This document shows positions 33,991 through 46,277 of a DNA stretch of 64,000 nt, one piece after another. Source of the stretch: Lytechinus variegatus (Eukaryota; Echinodermata; Echinoidea; Temnopleuroida; Toxopneustidae); NCBI RefSeq assembly GCF_018143015.1, contig NC_054740.1:11151140-11215139 (forward strand), written 5' to 3'. Both the position numbers and the translations under genes were made by a program. The notes beneath the pieces were generated by a model. It had not been told where the DNA came from. It saw nothing but the letters and a program-made list of their open reading frames with translations, and did not search any database. Every line of letters starts with the position of its first letter. Positions within the stretch are counted from its first letter, which is position 1.

Positions 33991-35295
33991 CTTTGGTGTA
34001 ACTACGGGTGGCATGACGGCACGTGCCCCCCCCCATCGGCTGACAAAAAAAAGGGTGGAAAGGAGAAAAAGAGGGAGAACGGAAAAGAAACGTAGTGGTA
34101 AAGAAGAAATTATTATATTATAATTATGTTACATTACATAAGAAACATTATTTTCATAACTTTATGAAATACAATTTGCTCAGGGCCTATGTCTTTATTG
34201 TTCCTGGTTCTCGCATTGTTTGTTTAATGCGATAATCCTGTGGTACTAAAACCTCCCTTTTTCAATTCAATATAAACCAAATATATTTCCTCGCGCTTCG
34301 TGCTATTATTGATTTATGTAGTGGCATATGCTTCTTTTTCATGACTTCTTAACGTGATTGCCCCATTTTAATATAAGGTATTAATATGAAATATTGCCTT
34401 CCGTGCTTACGTTCGCATGAGTGAGATATGTCTGATCTTCATGTTTTCCTAAAATGTATCCTTAAAATGTCCCTTTTTCTGATTTAAATATAAAAAACTT
34501 CAGCATCATTTGGTTAGTGAAATGCATATGATCTTAGTGAATTCCTACAAACAAGCCTTAGAATGCCCATCTACATATCTGAATTTCCAACATTTTCAGC
34601 TCGCGCTCGCAATATTTGATTGAGTGAGATGCGCATGTTCATCATTATTACAAAGACTACAGTGCTTCATTTGTTTAGATCTAATTCTACTAAAATCAGC
34701 AAGCGCTTTGCACTCGCATGAGAATACTATGGTGAGATATGTATACTCTTAATGGATTCCTAAAATGCAGTCCTATGTCCCTATATGGGGTCAATATATA
34801 CAAAAATTTCAGCTCGCGCTTCGCGCTCGCACTGTTTGTTTAGCGAGAAAGGTACGTTCATCTATTATAAAAAAATTTGCTTGTAATTTTCCTTTTTAGG
34901 TCTGAATACCATAAATTTTCAGCTGTTTAGAGTGAGATACGCATGTTCATCAGGATTACAAAGACTACAAGTGCTTCATGTGTTCAGATCTAATTCTACT
35001 TATATCAGCTAGCGCTTGGCACTCGCATTAGATTACTATGGTGAGATATGTATACTCTTAATGAATTCCTAAAATGCAGTCCTATGTCCTTGTATGGGGT
35101 CAATATATACAAAATTTTCAGCTCTCGCTTTATATGAAAAGTGAGATACATATCCGTTTAATGGCACTGTCCTTAAAAGCCCTCTATTAGGTCAGTGTAC
35201 TTGTCAACTGAGCGTGCTTCGCGCGCTCAATAAGTGACTCAAAATTTTTGCCGGTGCCCCCCCCCCCAATACCGGGACCCACGGTTCGCCACTTG
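33991..35295. repeat. hAT-like insertion with GC-palindrome array 4
   Basis: Ends CTTTGGTGTAAC and GGTTCGCCACTTG are a decayed CAGTGGCG-type pair. They are flanked by GCCTGCGC (33983-33990) and GCCTGCCC (35296-35303), an 8-bp duplication with one change. The other duplicate has one copy, GCTTGCCC at 63210-63217, joined directly to the same right flank. Inside are C runs, a purine tract and about seven units with CAGCTCGCGCTTCGCGCTCG-like cores. Non-coding. Confidence 0.75.
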
Positions 35296-35303
35296 GCCTG
35301 CCC

Positions 35304-36250
35304 TACGCTCATACCCCTGGGCGAAAACTTGCTTCTCACATACCTGTAACTTTACATCCTATATACGCACATATCAAAAACATGTATACCACAGACTGTC
35401 CAATAACAAGACACATAGGAAGCATCTCTGACGCAAACATCTTGGTGGAGGGGGTTTCCTTGTAATGGGAAGAGGGGCTCACGTTACAAATTTTTGACGG
35501 CACTCAGTAGGGCCGGCATTTGATTTATTTACAGCGGGTATCTAGACGATTAACAGCTTAAAAAACGAAACATGAAAGCAAGAGAAAGGGGCAACTAAGC
35601 GAAGCAACCTACCTTATCAGGATGGCACTTTTGAATTCCAGTTGTAATAATGGAGGATTTGGTGCATTATTTGGGGGAAAAGTTTGATGCATTTTTAATT
35701 TAGAAAAGAGTGCAACTGCCCCCTACCAATATTGTGCACGGCCATTGAGATGACCCCATATTTGAATAAATAAGATGCAGCCCACGTGCATACGCATATT
35801 GTAGAATGACCCCCTCCCTACATACCCTCACCCACACACAAACGAAATATCACGTACACGGGTGCACATACATTTTTAACTTCACATACACTCACACCAC
35901 ACTTCCAAATCATGAACTTAACGCTGTATACTTTCATGGATTTGAATAAATGATACTGCTGACACCATGATTACCGATGATGTGACTAAAATTAAACAAA
36001 AAAAGGGGGGCGATAACATTCAAAGAAAATCTTCAATATAATTTAGGTTTTGGGTAGGAGTTAATTCAAACGAACTCATCTAAACCCGTTATGGCTTCGT
36101 AAGGCAAAGGTTTGCAATAAATCGCAAAATACCAATGACCAATCAAGATCATCGTTGCATGCGCACTCTGAAATACTGACCGGGAGCCAATCAGTGCGGC
36201 TCTTTCGTATTTGCACTTCATCGCTAATCTTTGTGCTACGGAGCCCTCAG
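35304..36250. other. Non-coding part of the segmental duplication
   Basis: 35304-35420 matches 63218-63330, and 35770-36090 matches 63420-63885. Shared words include ACGCACATATCAAAAACATG, CATGGATTTGAATAAATGAT and CATCTAAACCCGTTATGG. No exon recognised. Confidence 0.6.
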
Positions 36251-36253
36251 GGT

Positions 36254-36385
36254 CCTGTAACACAAAGGTTTGCAGCTAATCGTACGCTTGATTTTTGCTA
36301 TTGATTGTACAATGAAGCAAATGTAAATAATCGTAGAAAATGTTCTACGATCATTGATAAGCTTTGTGTTATGGGCTCCTGGGCC
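36254..36385. repeat. Palindromic MITE with TGTAACACAAAG ends
   Basis: The left end GGTCCTGTAACACAAAGGTT and right end GATAAGCTTTGTGTTATGGG are inverted. The middle contains TCGTAGAAAATGTTCTACGA, a hairpin. The same module sits in both R1 copies (about 4190-4325 and 23338-23468). Non-coding. Confidence 0.7.
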
Positions 36386-37613
36386 CCGTCTTACAAATAG
36401 TTACGATTGATCCAATCAATCATAACTCTATGGAAATCCATCAGTGTCATAATTTTTTCTACAGGAAAAGTGCAAAATGTCCTCTGTAAACGAAGGACAT
36501 CACACCAAATTGTCAAGAAATCGATGAATCTATGGATATTGATATCTATACAGTGCGTATCGAAAAAAGTATACACTTAGAAAAAAATCCTGTAAAATTG
36601 TAAACATTTGTAATATCTTGAAGATTTTTCTACATTTTAACATTGGTATAGATCCATTTAAGGAAATGACGATATAACTGTCGAAAAATATTTCCGCTTG
36701 AGTGAGCTCTACTTACTTTTGAAAAATCAGTGAAAAATGATATGCGCAGAACTTTGAAATAGCTATGCCAATAAAAGTAAACCTTAATCATGAAGAACAC
36801 GTGAAATTTAGCTCGTAAAACTGATTTGAAGATATTTGTTTACCTTTTTTAACTTGTTCCCTTGCCGAAAACACTTCGAGGAGTGCATAGCACCCCATCC
36901 CACTCCCCCACACACCGAGGCCATCGTAACGATATTTGCTTTACATGGGCTGTGATTTACATGAAATGGCTTAGGATTGATGTTCATTTTGTTAATCATT
37001 GTCAAGCTTTGGAAAAGTGTGCAGAAACAAGTAATAAATAAAAATGAAATGTAAACCCACTTTAAATGATAAAAACTTAGTGAAAAAATGCTGGAGATGT
37101 CTGATATTAAATTTTGTTCAGATTCAGTGATGTCCTCAGATCCAGCTTGCACAAAAGGGTAAAGATTGTGTTTACTAAGTGTTAAAATTTTAATTTGGGT
37201 TGCAAAATTGTTACAAAATGCTTGAATGTGTCCATTTTATTTCAATTGAGAGCAAGGAAAATGTATGAGAAATGTTTCGCAGGTTAAGTTTGATTTCGCC
37301 CTTTCCCCTTGACCGAGTATTTCTGCGCAAACAGATTTCTGCGAGCTTTACAAAAATGGACAGTGCTCTGTCAAGTGTAAAATTCTGTCAAAACTTTTAC
37401 TTTCATTGGATAGATGAGACCCAAACCCAAGATTATATGTGAAAAAATTACCCACATGTTGTATATCTTTTTTTAATTCCCAGGGCTTTTTCAAAGTGTA
37501 AACTTTTTTGATACGCACTGTAGAATTTGTTTTTTAACAAACACGCATTTAATATATTGACTTTGCTGGTTTTCCATAGTTGCGATCGATCGGATCAATA
37601 AAGACAGGCCCCT
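36381..37613. repeat. MITE family E, copy 2, split by a mariner-type element
   Basis: The left half (36381-36550) starts GGGCCCCGTCTTACAAATAG. The right half (37521-37613) ends GATCAATAAAGACAGGCCCC. Between them lies the 970-bp element at 36551-37520. Joined across it, the halves match the copy at 56780-57050. Confidence 0.75.
36551..37520. mobile_element. Non-autonomous Tc1/mariner-like element
   Basis: Terminal repeats CAGTGCGTATCGAAAAAAGT and, inverted, AACTTTTTTGATACGCACTG, with TA on both sides. The 970-bp interior has no transposase-like frame; the longest frame, on the minus strand (114 codons, 36808-37152), shows no DDE motif or helix-turn-helix that I recognise. It is therefore a deletion derivative needing a transposase from elsewhere. 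A lone left end of the same family is at 21120. Confidence 0.8.
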
Positions 37614-37739
37614 ATTGTGTCTGAGGCCCCTAGCCCAGCTTTTAAATGTACGAGTATGACCACACCTGCACAAAAACCCTAACCTGCCATGCCTGCCGCA
37701 TCCTCCTCCTTCGATTGTTTACACTCTATAACCTTAGGT

Positions 37740-39286
37740 TCAAATCAAACCATACATGCAGGCTTTCAGCTAAAAAAAAATAATAACAAGGGGGTGGGGG
37801 TTGTGATAGAGATGGAGATCTTCCCGCCTACATACCCTCCAGTATAAAAGGGGTGCTCCAAAACTTTGTCGGTAATCGGTAATAGAAAATCATTCTATCG
37901 CAGTACAGGGCCAGAGTACAACAATGAAAACCAGAAATACGTGTCGAGTGTAGTTCTGTAATTTATTTCATTGCCGTTAGTCTCGGCTGTAGTTGTTAGT
38001 ACGTAGCTCGTAGTATATACAAAGTGACAATAAGAAAAAAAACTGAAAAATACAATCAAGAGAAAAGGTGTCATAAGATTTGGGCTCATAAAAATATGAC
38101 AGAATTTACTTTCATAGGTCACATGAAGGCAAATATTAACATGCAGTTACACGTTTTATAAACTCAGTAACGATGATTACAACATGTTATATATGTTGCA
38201 CATCAAATGAAATTATCATTTCAACTGTATACCAATCTATGCTGTTCTATTGACTGCTTAATAAATCTTGAGTTACATCTCAACTTCATTTGTGTTTACA
38301 CAAGAGCTTGTTTACATTTTGTCTTATTACCAAATTCATGAACATCATCTGAACTACCAAATCCATGCATGTCTAACATCAAGATTCCAAGATCCATTTA
38401 TCATGTTTATAATTCAATAAAAGGAAAGAAATCATTGTGCTTCAAATAAAGTCAAATGACTCAAACACTCAACTGTATAACATAACCTAAATTAGATCAT
38501 ATAACATTTCTTGTATTTCAAATGTGACAAAAATAAATAAATTCATATATCCATTCTACTGAAACGTACCCAAGGGCTCGAAGACAACACACCCACTGAG
38601 CAACCGTCTAAGAGGTACCAATCTCACTGCAGAGTCACCATCCTTCAATAAAACATGTCAAAATAAACAAATGACTACATAAAAACATGAACTCTTTCTT
38701 AGATTCACTTAACTGACATTACATACCTACTCAAGCTTATGAACCCGAAGTATATAGTCTCCAAAAACCTTGTAACAACTTTGCCTAAACAAGATGTATT
38801 TCTCAATAAAAGTTTCCCTTCTCACCACAGCAATATCCAACTCATGGGCGCCGCCATCTTTATTATATTGTTTATCTCTGTAGCGCCATCAACGATCATA
38901 TGCCTACGGGTCTCGTCTGAGATTAAACCCATACCTATATTATACCGATAAATCTCTCCATTTACTCATATTCTGCAACATAAAGAAATATAACTATTTC
39001 TGGTTTCTTTCTATCATCGGTTACACACTAAAATCTACTTAAAATCTCAAATCTCTCTTTACAAAGTACCAAGAATACTTTCCAATAAATCGTAATGAAA
39101 CCTTGTGGTATCAACGGGATTTCTGAAACTCAAAAGCATTTCCCAATCCTTCAATGCGATAAGACGAATTTGTATCTATTCTAACAGTAAAGCATGTTAT
39201 GCAACTAATCTTCCATAATTCTTTTGGATTCTTCACATTCCCAGATAACACCAAAATGTTTGCATAATTTGTAGATTAACATTATG
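37740..39286. other. Spacer between the two duplicates, nothing recognised
   Basis: A/T-rich sequence with no supported exon. A small G-rich patch lies at about 37790 and GGGCGCCGCCATC at 38847. It contains no repeat that I can match elsewhere in the window. Confidence 0.4.
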
Positions 39287-39294
39287 AAATATTC

Positions 39295-39840
39295 CGGGGG
39301 GGGGGCCACTTCCATTCACGAGTGGATACCATGCGCGACCATGGGGTCTCGAAAAGCACCCTAACCATGTAATTTCTATATTCTGAAAATGCACCCCTTA
39401 ACAAGTATTGGCGTGTGAAACCTTACCCTTTACAAGTATTGAAGACAAAACGATACTCTTGGCAAATATTACCTGAAATGAACCCCTAAAGAAACAAGCC
39501 GTTACGGGTCCTTCGGTCGTCGGCTTTAACTTATTTGGATTAGTACGACCCCACATTCTACATCTCGCGCAAATCGGACTCTAAACACGAAGTGTTGGGG
39601 CAAAAAGGACATCCTTTATAAAACATTTTAATTTTCTTTTATCATCCCCGCAAATTCGACCCTAAACACGTAATTTTCCTAGCGAAATAGATACACTTTT
39701 TTCATTATTTTTGTGCTTTCGACACCCTTATCACGTTACGTACGTAACGTGCCATATCGTGAAAAAGACATCCTTTTTACGTGTTTTTTGGTCGCGCATG
39801 GTATCCACTCGTCAATGTAAGTGCCCCCCCCCCCCCGGGA
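39295..39840. repeat. MITE family C, free-standing copy
   Basis: A 546-bp element flanked by the 8-bp repeat AAATATTC (39287-39294 and 39841-39848). Ends: G run, CACTTCCATTCACGAGTGGA and CCATGCGCGACCATGGG on the left; GTCGCGCATGGTATCCACTC and GTAAGTGCC plus C run on the right. It is longer than the copies nested in R1 and has unmatched middle sequence, so it may be nearer to the full element. Confidence 0.75.
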
Positions 39841-39848
39841 AAATATTC

Positions 39849-40400
39849 TAGTTTACTTTACTCACTAATACTGCTTTTAATCATGGCACTCAAACTTCGC
39901 AAGCAAGTAGCAATCTTGGACATTGTACCATGCTACGTCTGTTAACGACCTTGGCTCGAACTCGTGTGTCTGTGTCTACGCCCAATGCCACAGCACATCA
40001 CACGCATTCCACGAGGGCAGTCTTAATTTACATACACCACTTAATTTGCATGCGTACAAACCAAAATCTCTTTCAGACTTACTAATTTGCATGTGCGGTA
40101 ACCCCAAATGTCAAACGCGATAATTCGCATGCTCGTTTAGTAAAACACATGCGCACTGAGCAAATACATGCAAAAACAAATTCAAAGAGCTGCAAAATAG
40201 TCCATTTTCCTACAATTCCGTATCATGTAAGCAGCTACTTCATAAAACAATTGATTTGTTTTGATTAATCAATTTTGAAATTATACTTCGCACTGATATA
40301 CTTATAAATAAAAAAATGAAATAAAATAGAATATGTTCGAAATTTTATTTTCAAGAAACGATATAATTCACACAAGTAGCTTGAAATAAGTTAATATTAT
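39849..40400. other. Intergenic, nothing recognised
   Basis: No exon supported. AATTTGCATGC-type words recur at 40024-40140 and 40037-40100 but do not form a clear array. Confidence 0.35.
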
Positions 40401-41428
40401 TCCATTATAACAAATAAAATGTGACGACCCATTCAACAAACTCATTCCAATCGTGTTTGGTCCTTATACAGGTCTATTCCAAAATAGAATTGCCGATCTA
40501 ATAAATTAGTATAACATGCCGGGAATTTCTAGGGAGCTGTACTATATCTACATAAATAAAATGGTATAAGAACCGGAATTATATTTTCGGTTTTATATTT
40601 ATATTCCTACTGCATAATTATGATTCGACCTGATGGCTAAAAAATACATTAAAAATACAACCTATCCTCAATCTGTAAGGAAGTACAAAGATTTCAAATG
40701 AATTGTCTGAAAGAATAAAATATAGCATGGATCTATAAACAGGATTTTCTGTCACATGAAATTGTTTCCGAGTGCAATCAACCTGGGTGATTTGGGGGTA
40801 CAGAATGGGGGATATGTAAAATATTAACACATAAAACATGTCCTCATGTGAAAGGGGCACAGAACACGTTCGTAGGGGTCTTTTCTTTGGTAAAGGGTCT
40901 TTTCTTTGGTAAAAGGGGGCACTGATCTGAGAAAGGGCACCTATAAGAATGCAAAGGGACATTTGCTAACGGCATAAAACGGAATTTATCTCAGGTGGAA
41001 GGGGTACAGGACATGTTCGTGAGGGCACTTTTGATGCGTAAAATTAGTCCATCATAACAAACAAAATGTGACGACTCATTCAACAAACTCATTCCATTCG
41101 TGTGTGGTCCCTATACAGGTCTATTCCAAAATAGAATTGCCGATCTAATAAATTAGTATAACATGCCTGGAATTTCTGGTATAAGAACAGCAATTATATT
41201 CTGTTATATACTGCATAATTATAATTCGACTTGATGGCCAAGAAAATACATTAAAAATTCAACCTACCCTCATTCTGTAAGGAAGTACAAAGATTTCAAA
41301 TGAATTGTCTGAAAGAATAAAATATAGCATGGATCAATAAACAGGATTTTCTGTCACATGAAATTGTTTCCGAGTGTAATCAACCTGGGTGATTTGGGGG
41401 TACAGAATGGGGATAGGTAAAATATTGA
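40401..41428. repeat. Direct repeat of about 400 bp around a GGGGCAC array
   Basis: 40401-40828 and 41048-41428 match closely (AAAATGTGACGAC, CAGGTCTATTCCAAAATAGA, ATTGCCGATCTAATAAATTA), with short deletions in the second. The stretch between them (40829-41047) is the same GGGGCAC-type array found at 25190-25560 and 42165-42660. This suggests a tandem unit of about 647 bp with a truncated second copy. Confidence 0.7.
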
Positions 41429-41574
41429 CTTTCTTCCTTCTTATTCTCTTCACCTTGTTTAAAATCAATTGAGACGCTTAACCATTTTTGTTTTGTAGTT
41501 GTATATTTACAGTATGAAATTGCTATCCGTTTAGTTGCTCTGCTTTTATTTTTTCATCAATATACACTAAAGAG

Positions 41575-42960
41575 CGATTAAATATTGTGGGTTCATATGG
41601 GTTCATGTGTCAGATTGTCGCAGGCCACTGGCGTTACGGTAGGGGCGGCGGAGCGAAGTTGATAGTGGGGGGGGCACATTTTCTTTCGAAAAGGGCGCTA
41701 TCTTAACCATGGCCGTGGGCAAAAAAATTTCGCTGGGGGGCAGCACGCGTAATCTTTTTGGCAAAAATTTGAAAGCGAGGGGGCGAAGCGACCGAGCTTA
41801 TCATTGAGGCGTTTTTACATTTTGTTAAGTGAAATTTTCGGATTTTGTGCATATTTTTGGTGAATTTTGTATAAAATACGTGAGTTTTCAAATTTCCGGG
41901 GGGGGGGGGGGGCAACTGCCTCCTGCTACGTACGGTATTTTCGTTGTCTTAAGACAAAGAAAATATGAATTCTCTACCAAATTCTCATGACTCATGAAAC
42001 TGAAGGCACGTGGGATGTTTTTTTACAATTTTTAAAAAAATTCATTATGCACTTTCAGAAGGAAGCAGAACTGTGCTCAATAAAGAAACCGGGCGCTAAT
42101 CGGGCACGAAAAGAGTGGTTTTTCAGGTCATCTTATCTGATATGAAGAACAGACACCTATATGAGAAGGCAAAGGAGCACTCGTTAACACATAAAACATG
42201 TCCTCATGTAAAAGGGGCACAGAACACGTTCGTAGGGGTCCTTTCTTTGGTAAAAGGGAGCACTGATACGAGAAAGGCACCTATAAGAATGCAAAGGGAC
42301 ATTTGCTAACGGCATAAAAAGGAATCTCAGGTGGAAGGGGTACAGGACATGTTCGTGAGGTCACTTTTGTTGCGTAAAAAGGGGCACTGGTACGAGAAAG
42401 GGCACCTATAAGATGAAAAAGGGCACTTGCTCACACATAAAACGGATCCTTCCCTTGTGAAAGGTGCACAGAACACCTTCGTGAGGGGGATTTTTTGGTA
42501 AAATTTGGCACTAGTACGAAATATGGCACATACTATCCCATAAAACGGGTCCTTGTCAGGAGAAAAGGGCACAGAACACGTCCATGAGGAGCATTTAAAA
42601 AATAAATTGCCACTTATTACGAGAAGGGCACTTAGAAACACCTAAATTGGAACCTATTCCGAATATATACATGTATATGATATAGGTACAAGTTCTGGAG
42701 ATTGTGACAGTACAATCATGACAATAATTATCAATGATAGACTAAATGAAAGAGAACATAAATCACTATCAGTCATTATATCAGTCATATACTCCATCAT
42801 GCTCTCACCCATTTACACCATCATTCCGTTATATATACACACACACACACACTTTTCTTTCTTAAAAAAAAATAAAAACACACATTGGTATCAATAATGC
42901 ATGAATCATTTTCGTTTATTTGGTGTAATTAGATAAAAGAGCAATGTAGATAAAATTGCC
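41575..42960. repeat. Second duplicate: hAT-like remnant and GGGGCAC array
   Basis: 41575-41690 is the counterpart of 24990-25110, including the hAT-like left end (TAGGGGCGGCGGAGCGAAGT). A G/C-run module follows (41640-41940), then an array of about four 130-bp GGGGCAC units (42165-42660). The right end seen in copy 1 at 25641 is not preserved. (AC)n at 42836-42852. No gene. Confidence 0.55.
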
Positions 42961-42970
42961 TTGGTCAAGG

Positions 42971-43038
42971 GCCGTGCCGGCAATCGAACCCCGGACTTTA
43001 ATGGTGTAGTTGGGAGCCTTGGACCACTCGGCCACGGC
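42971..43038 (-). pseudogene. Degenerate tRNA-like sequence
   Basis: On the minus strand GCCGTG pairs with CACGGC. A D-arm-like GGCCGAGTGGTCCAAGGC, as in Leu/Ser tRNAs, and a B box GGTTCGATTGC follow. The T stem has mismatches and no sound anticodon arm forms, so I call it a tRNA pseudogene or a SINE head. It lies immediately beside repeat R2. Confidence 0.5.
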
Positions 43039-43043
43039 ACATA

Positions 43044-43680
43044 CACACCCTCCCTCCCTCACACGCTGAATACCCCCAATATGGCTATTAAGTTCATTGA
43101 CCCTTAATGACATTTGACCTTGGTCATGTGACCTGATAATCAGATGTCCGTAATGCTTGATTGCCCATAATGTCTAAGTTTCATGAACTAGATCCATATA
43201 CTTTCTACGTTATATGATGATATTTCAAACACGCCGCCGCCGTCGGAAAAGCGACCCCTGTAGATTCACTCTGCTCTGCAGGCGAATCAATAAAACGGAA
43301 TAAAACAAGGCGAGGGTAAGAACTAACTCGCCTGATTAATTTGTGAGGTACGTCCTATTCACAATTGTAATGTGTTTGACATGTCCCGTATTCACATCTC
43401 AACATCAAACTTTTCAGCTCGAAAGCTGAAAAGTTCCTATGCCTTCTTCATGAAAAAATCCTCAAAATATATCCTTTTCAGATCTGTTCGTCAAAGGTTA
43501 TCCACTCGCGCTGCGCACTCCGATGAGAGAGATATGTATATTCTTCATCATGTTCATGAATTCTTATAAACAATCATCAACATGTCTCTTTTTTTATATC
43601 AGTATATCGAAGATTTCACGCTCACATTAATCATGATAATTATTTAGTAAGCTAGGCCTATTCACAACCCCTTCATGATT
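43044..43680. repeat. Repeat R2 copy 2 and decayed GC-palindrome array
   Basis: 43044-43310 is the counterpart of 26990-27270 (TCATTGACCCTTAATGAC, GGTCATGTGACCTGAT, GCCGCCGCCGTCGGAAAAG). 43320-43640 retains fragments of array 3 with only weak GC cores left, for example CACTCGCGCTGCGCACTC at 43502. Confidence 0.55.
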
Positions 43681-43685
43681 ATAAT

Positions 43686-43802
43686 CAGCATTGGTGGACC
43701 GTGACCCGGAGGAGACGAAGCATTGGAGGGGCACAGCATTGTTCACAAACAATACAGTGCTCCTCCCACGCTTTGTCTCCTCCGGGTCACGATCCGCCGC
43801 TG
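43686..43802. repeat. 117-bp hairpin MITE
   Basis: Arms CCGTGACCCGGAGGAGACGA and its counterpart TTGTCTCCTCCGGGTCACGA, continuing to CAGC...GCTG at the edges. The loop is about 10 nt. It is absent at the matching place in the first duplicate (about 27825). The outer bases resemble CAGYGGCGG hAT ends. No clean target duplication. Confidence 0.65.
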
Positions 43803-45560
43803 ACTCATTTTCAGGTTTGAATATCAGGAAACTTTTTATACACACACACCCACAAACAAATAGCTCTAAAATACGAAAGGTGAAGTTACATTCAGAAACA
43901 GATTTTAATTTCTTTTGTCACACCATGGGCATCACTAGGATAATTTTACAATGATGTTATTCCTTTTTCCAATGAAAGAACAGATATATTTACCACATTC
44001 ACCATTTGCAGGAACAAAATATCACATCCAACTTTTTTAATACAAATGTTTAACATTGCACAGTATACTATTAATATCCATGTGTTGGATATAAGCTGTA
44101 TCACAAATTAAATTAGCAATGGACACTCTCTTATAGCTTTGCTCCCAGACTACTTTAATTTCTCTTGTATTTTGTTTGGTGATACGCATGGAATCTGTTT
44201 CTGTATCAATTTTTGCTGAAACTAAGATTCACATTTTGCACTTTTCGGGACAAATCAAGATAAATGATTGGTTGGGGCATTATCATTATGAGCCGAAATT
44301 GTTGGCGTATACAGGGCAAAATTTATTTATTTATTTTATTTATTAAAATATCTTTATACAGGATAGCAGGCTCAGATTAACTGTTTTTCAGCCTGGTCCT
44401 GTTAACATAAAAATAACAATATATACATAATATATTAAAAAAAAGTAACATTGGGTTCTGTAATGATTGAGTTCAATAACATTTAAAATTAGAATTATTA
44501 CAAATACAAAATTGTTCAAAGATAACATACACTACCAGTCACAATTCCCAGACTTACCACTACCTGCCTCAGCCAAAATCCAGCCGAAACAGGCAATAGT
44601 GATTCGAAGGAATGGTGACTGGTATCGTATTCATTTTTTTATTGATGAAATGGGAAAACTATCCTGTATGCAATACGATAACGTTGAAATATAATATAAT
44701 ATGGTATCAATGGCATTGTAAATACAAACAAAACAAAATTTATGAAGAAAACTAAGAATCTATTCACCATTGAGCATAGTATGCTAGACTTAACAATAAA
44801 ATTTTACAAAATAAATATCGCCAAGAAAAGTAATGGAAGCTTACTTGCTAAATGCGCTTATTATATTACATAAAAAGCATTCGTTCCAACATATTGAATA
44901 TCCCAAATTATTAACACAATCAAAAAGAAAAAAAAAATGAAATGGAACAATAAGCATCTGATATTAATTATTGAAATAAAACTTCTTATAAATCAATTTA
45001 AATGTTTCGATAGTTTGTGCATTTTGAATATTATGGGGTATGTCGTTCCATCGTTTGGCACCGGAAAATCTGAAAGCTTGTTTGAAAATTGAAAGGTTAA
45101 CAACGGGTGCAACTACGTTAAGGCTATCATTATTTTTTGTTTGGTAATTGTGTCGATCACACACCATTTCAATGTCATTACAAAGTTGGGGAGGGGCTAA
45201 TCCATGTATACATTTAAACATTTGTGTGGCAAGAAAGTATTCTTTTCGTTCATCCATGTCAGTCCAGGATAGGTTTTTTACAAGTGTTTTAAGAGAAATA
45301 TTTTGATCAAAGTTTCCAGTTATGTAACGAGCGGCTATTTTTTGCAATCTATAAATTTTGCTTTTGTTTTTATCAGAAGTATTTCTCTAAATAGGTAATT
45401 CATAATCGATGCAAGGTTGTATTGTAAATTTAAAAAGAGTGTTTAATAATGAAGGACTTAAAATTTTTCTTAATTTTCCAAGGGAACGGATCTTGAATCC
45501 GATGGATTTGCATAAGTTATTGACGTGAATGTCCCATTTAAGATTACCATGTATTAAAAC

Positions 45561-45576
45561 CCCTAAATAACGAATT
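45561..45576. repeat. Target-site duplication of the RPL18 retrocopy, 3' side
   Basis: CCCTAAATAACGAATT here is repeated at 46278-46293. Its last bases merge with the T run (minus-strand poly(A)). The direct repeat brackets the retrocopy exactly. Confidence 0.85.
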
Positions 45577-46277
45577 TTTTTTTTTTTCCAGTATCTGTGA
45601 TGTTCTTTTATTCATGCTATGATAAAGACATATAGACAATGAAGATGACACTGGTGTTTTTGCAGGCAACCCTGGGTATCCTGGTTCTTAGTTTTTGTAT
45701 CCACATCGGTTGCGGCGACCTCGAGCTGTCTCGAACTTGCGGCCAATGGCGCGTACATATGGTGCAGTGTGTGCTCCTGGGGTTCCCGGGGCCTTTCCAA
45801 AATGCCTGTAGACCTTGCGAGAGGTTCGGCATCCCTGCATGAGGACTGTGTTCTGTCCCTTGGGAGATTGGAGGGCAAGCTGGTCGAAGGTGATGATCTC
45901 TCCTCCAGCCTTGATGATCCTTGCCCTAGCACGGGCAGTCACCCTAAGGGCGCAGATCTTCAGCTTGGGAAGCTTGTGGATGCGGACATCATCGGTGATG
46001 GCGCCGACAACGACTGCAGTCTTGCCTTCCCTGCCAGTCTTGTTCATGTAGCGAACCACACGTGCAAGAGACATAGCAACACGGTTGGTGCGGCTCATGA
46101 AGAGCCTCTTGAGGATGATATTGTTGAAATTGGCATTTGTACGCCTTGCCAGAAACCTGTAGAGCTTCACCAACAGTCGGAGGTAGATATCCTCACTCCT
46201 GGGTTCAGTTCTGTGGACTTTCCGTAGCTTTGAGTGGTCGATATCGATACCCATTTTGCCTGTATACGACCAAAAAG
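45575..46277 (-). mobile_element. LINE-mobilised retrocopy of an RPL18 mRNA
   Basis: The insert is a full-length processed mRNA copy. Its 5' end CTTTTTGG (minus strand) is a pyrimidine start as in 5' TOP mRNAs, and the leader is 23 nt before the ATG at 46254. The reading frame ends at 45688. The 3' UTR holds AATAAA (minus strand, about 45612) and a 13-nt A tail (45575-45587). The CCCTAAATAACGAATT direct repeat flanks it. These are the hallmarks of LINE-driven retroposition. Confidence 0.88.
45688..46254 (-). CDS. RPL18: Ribosomal protein L18 (eL18), intronless retrocopy
   Basis: 188 codons, the usual length of eukaryotic L18. The protein runs [18 protein letters not shown]... with [80 protein letters not shown] and a C-terminal [11 protein letters not shown], colinear with L18 throughout. 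The product would be a large-subunit ribosomal protein of cytosolic ribosomes. It has no intron and sits inside a LINE reading frame with poly(A) and a target duplication, so it is a retrocopy and not the parent gene. No stop or frameshift is present. Several unusual replacements (for example [17 protein letters not shown] and the CGYKN end) suggest relaxed constraint or sequence drift. Expression is unknown. Confidence 0.9.
   Translation of the reverse strand: MGIDIDHSKLRKVHRTEPRSEDIYLRLLVKLYRFLARRTNANFNNIILKRLFMSRTNRVAMSLARVVRYMNKTGREGKTAVVVGAITDDVRIHKLPKLKICALRVTARARARIIKAGGEIITFDQLALQSPKGQNTVLMQGCRTSRKVYRHFGKAPGTPGAHTAPYVRAIGRKFETARGRRNRCGYKN

Noticed and set aside
45617-46227. Frames of 67-152 codons overlapping RPL18
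   Set aside because: Shadows of the conserved RPL18 frame on either strand.
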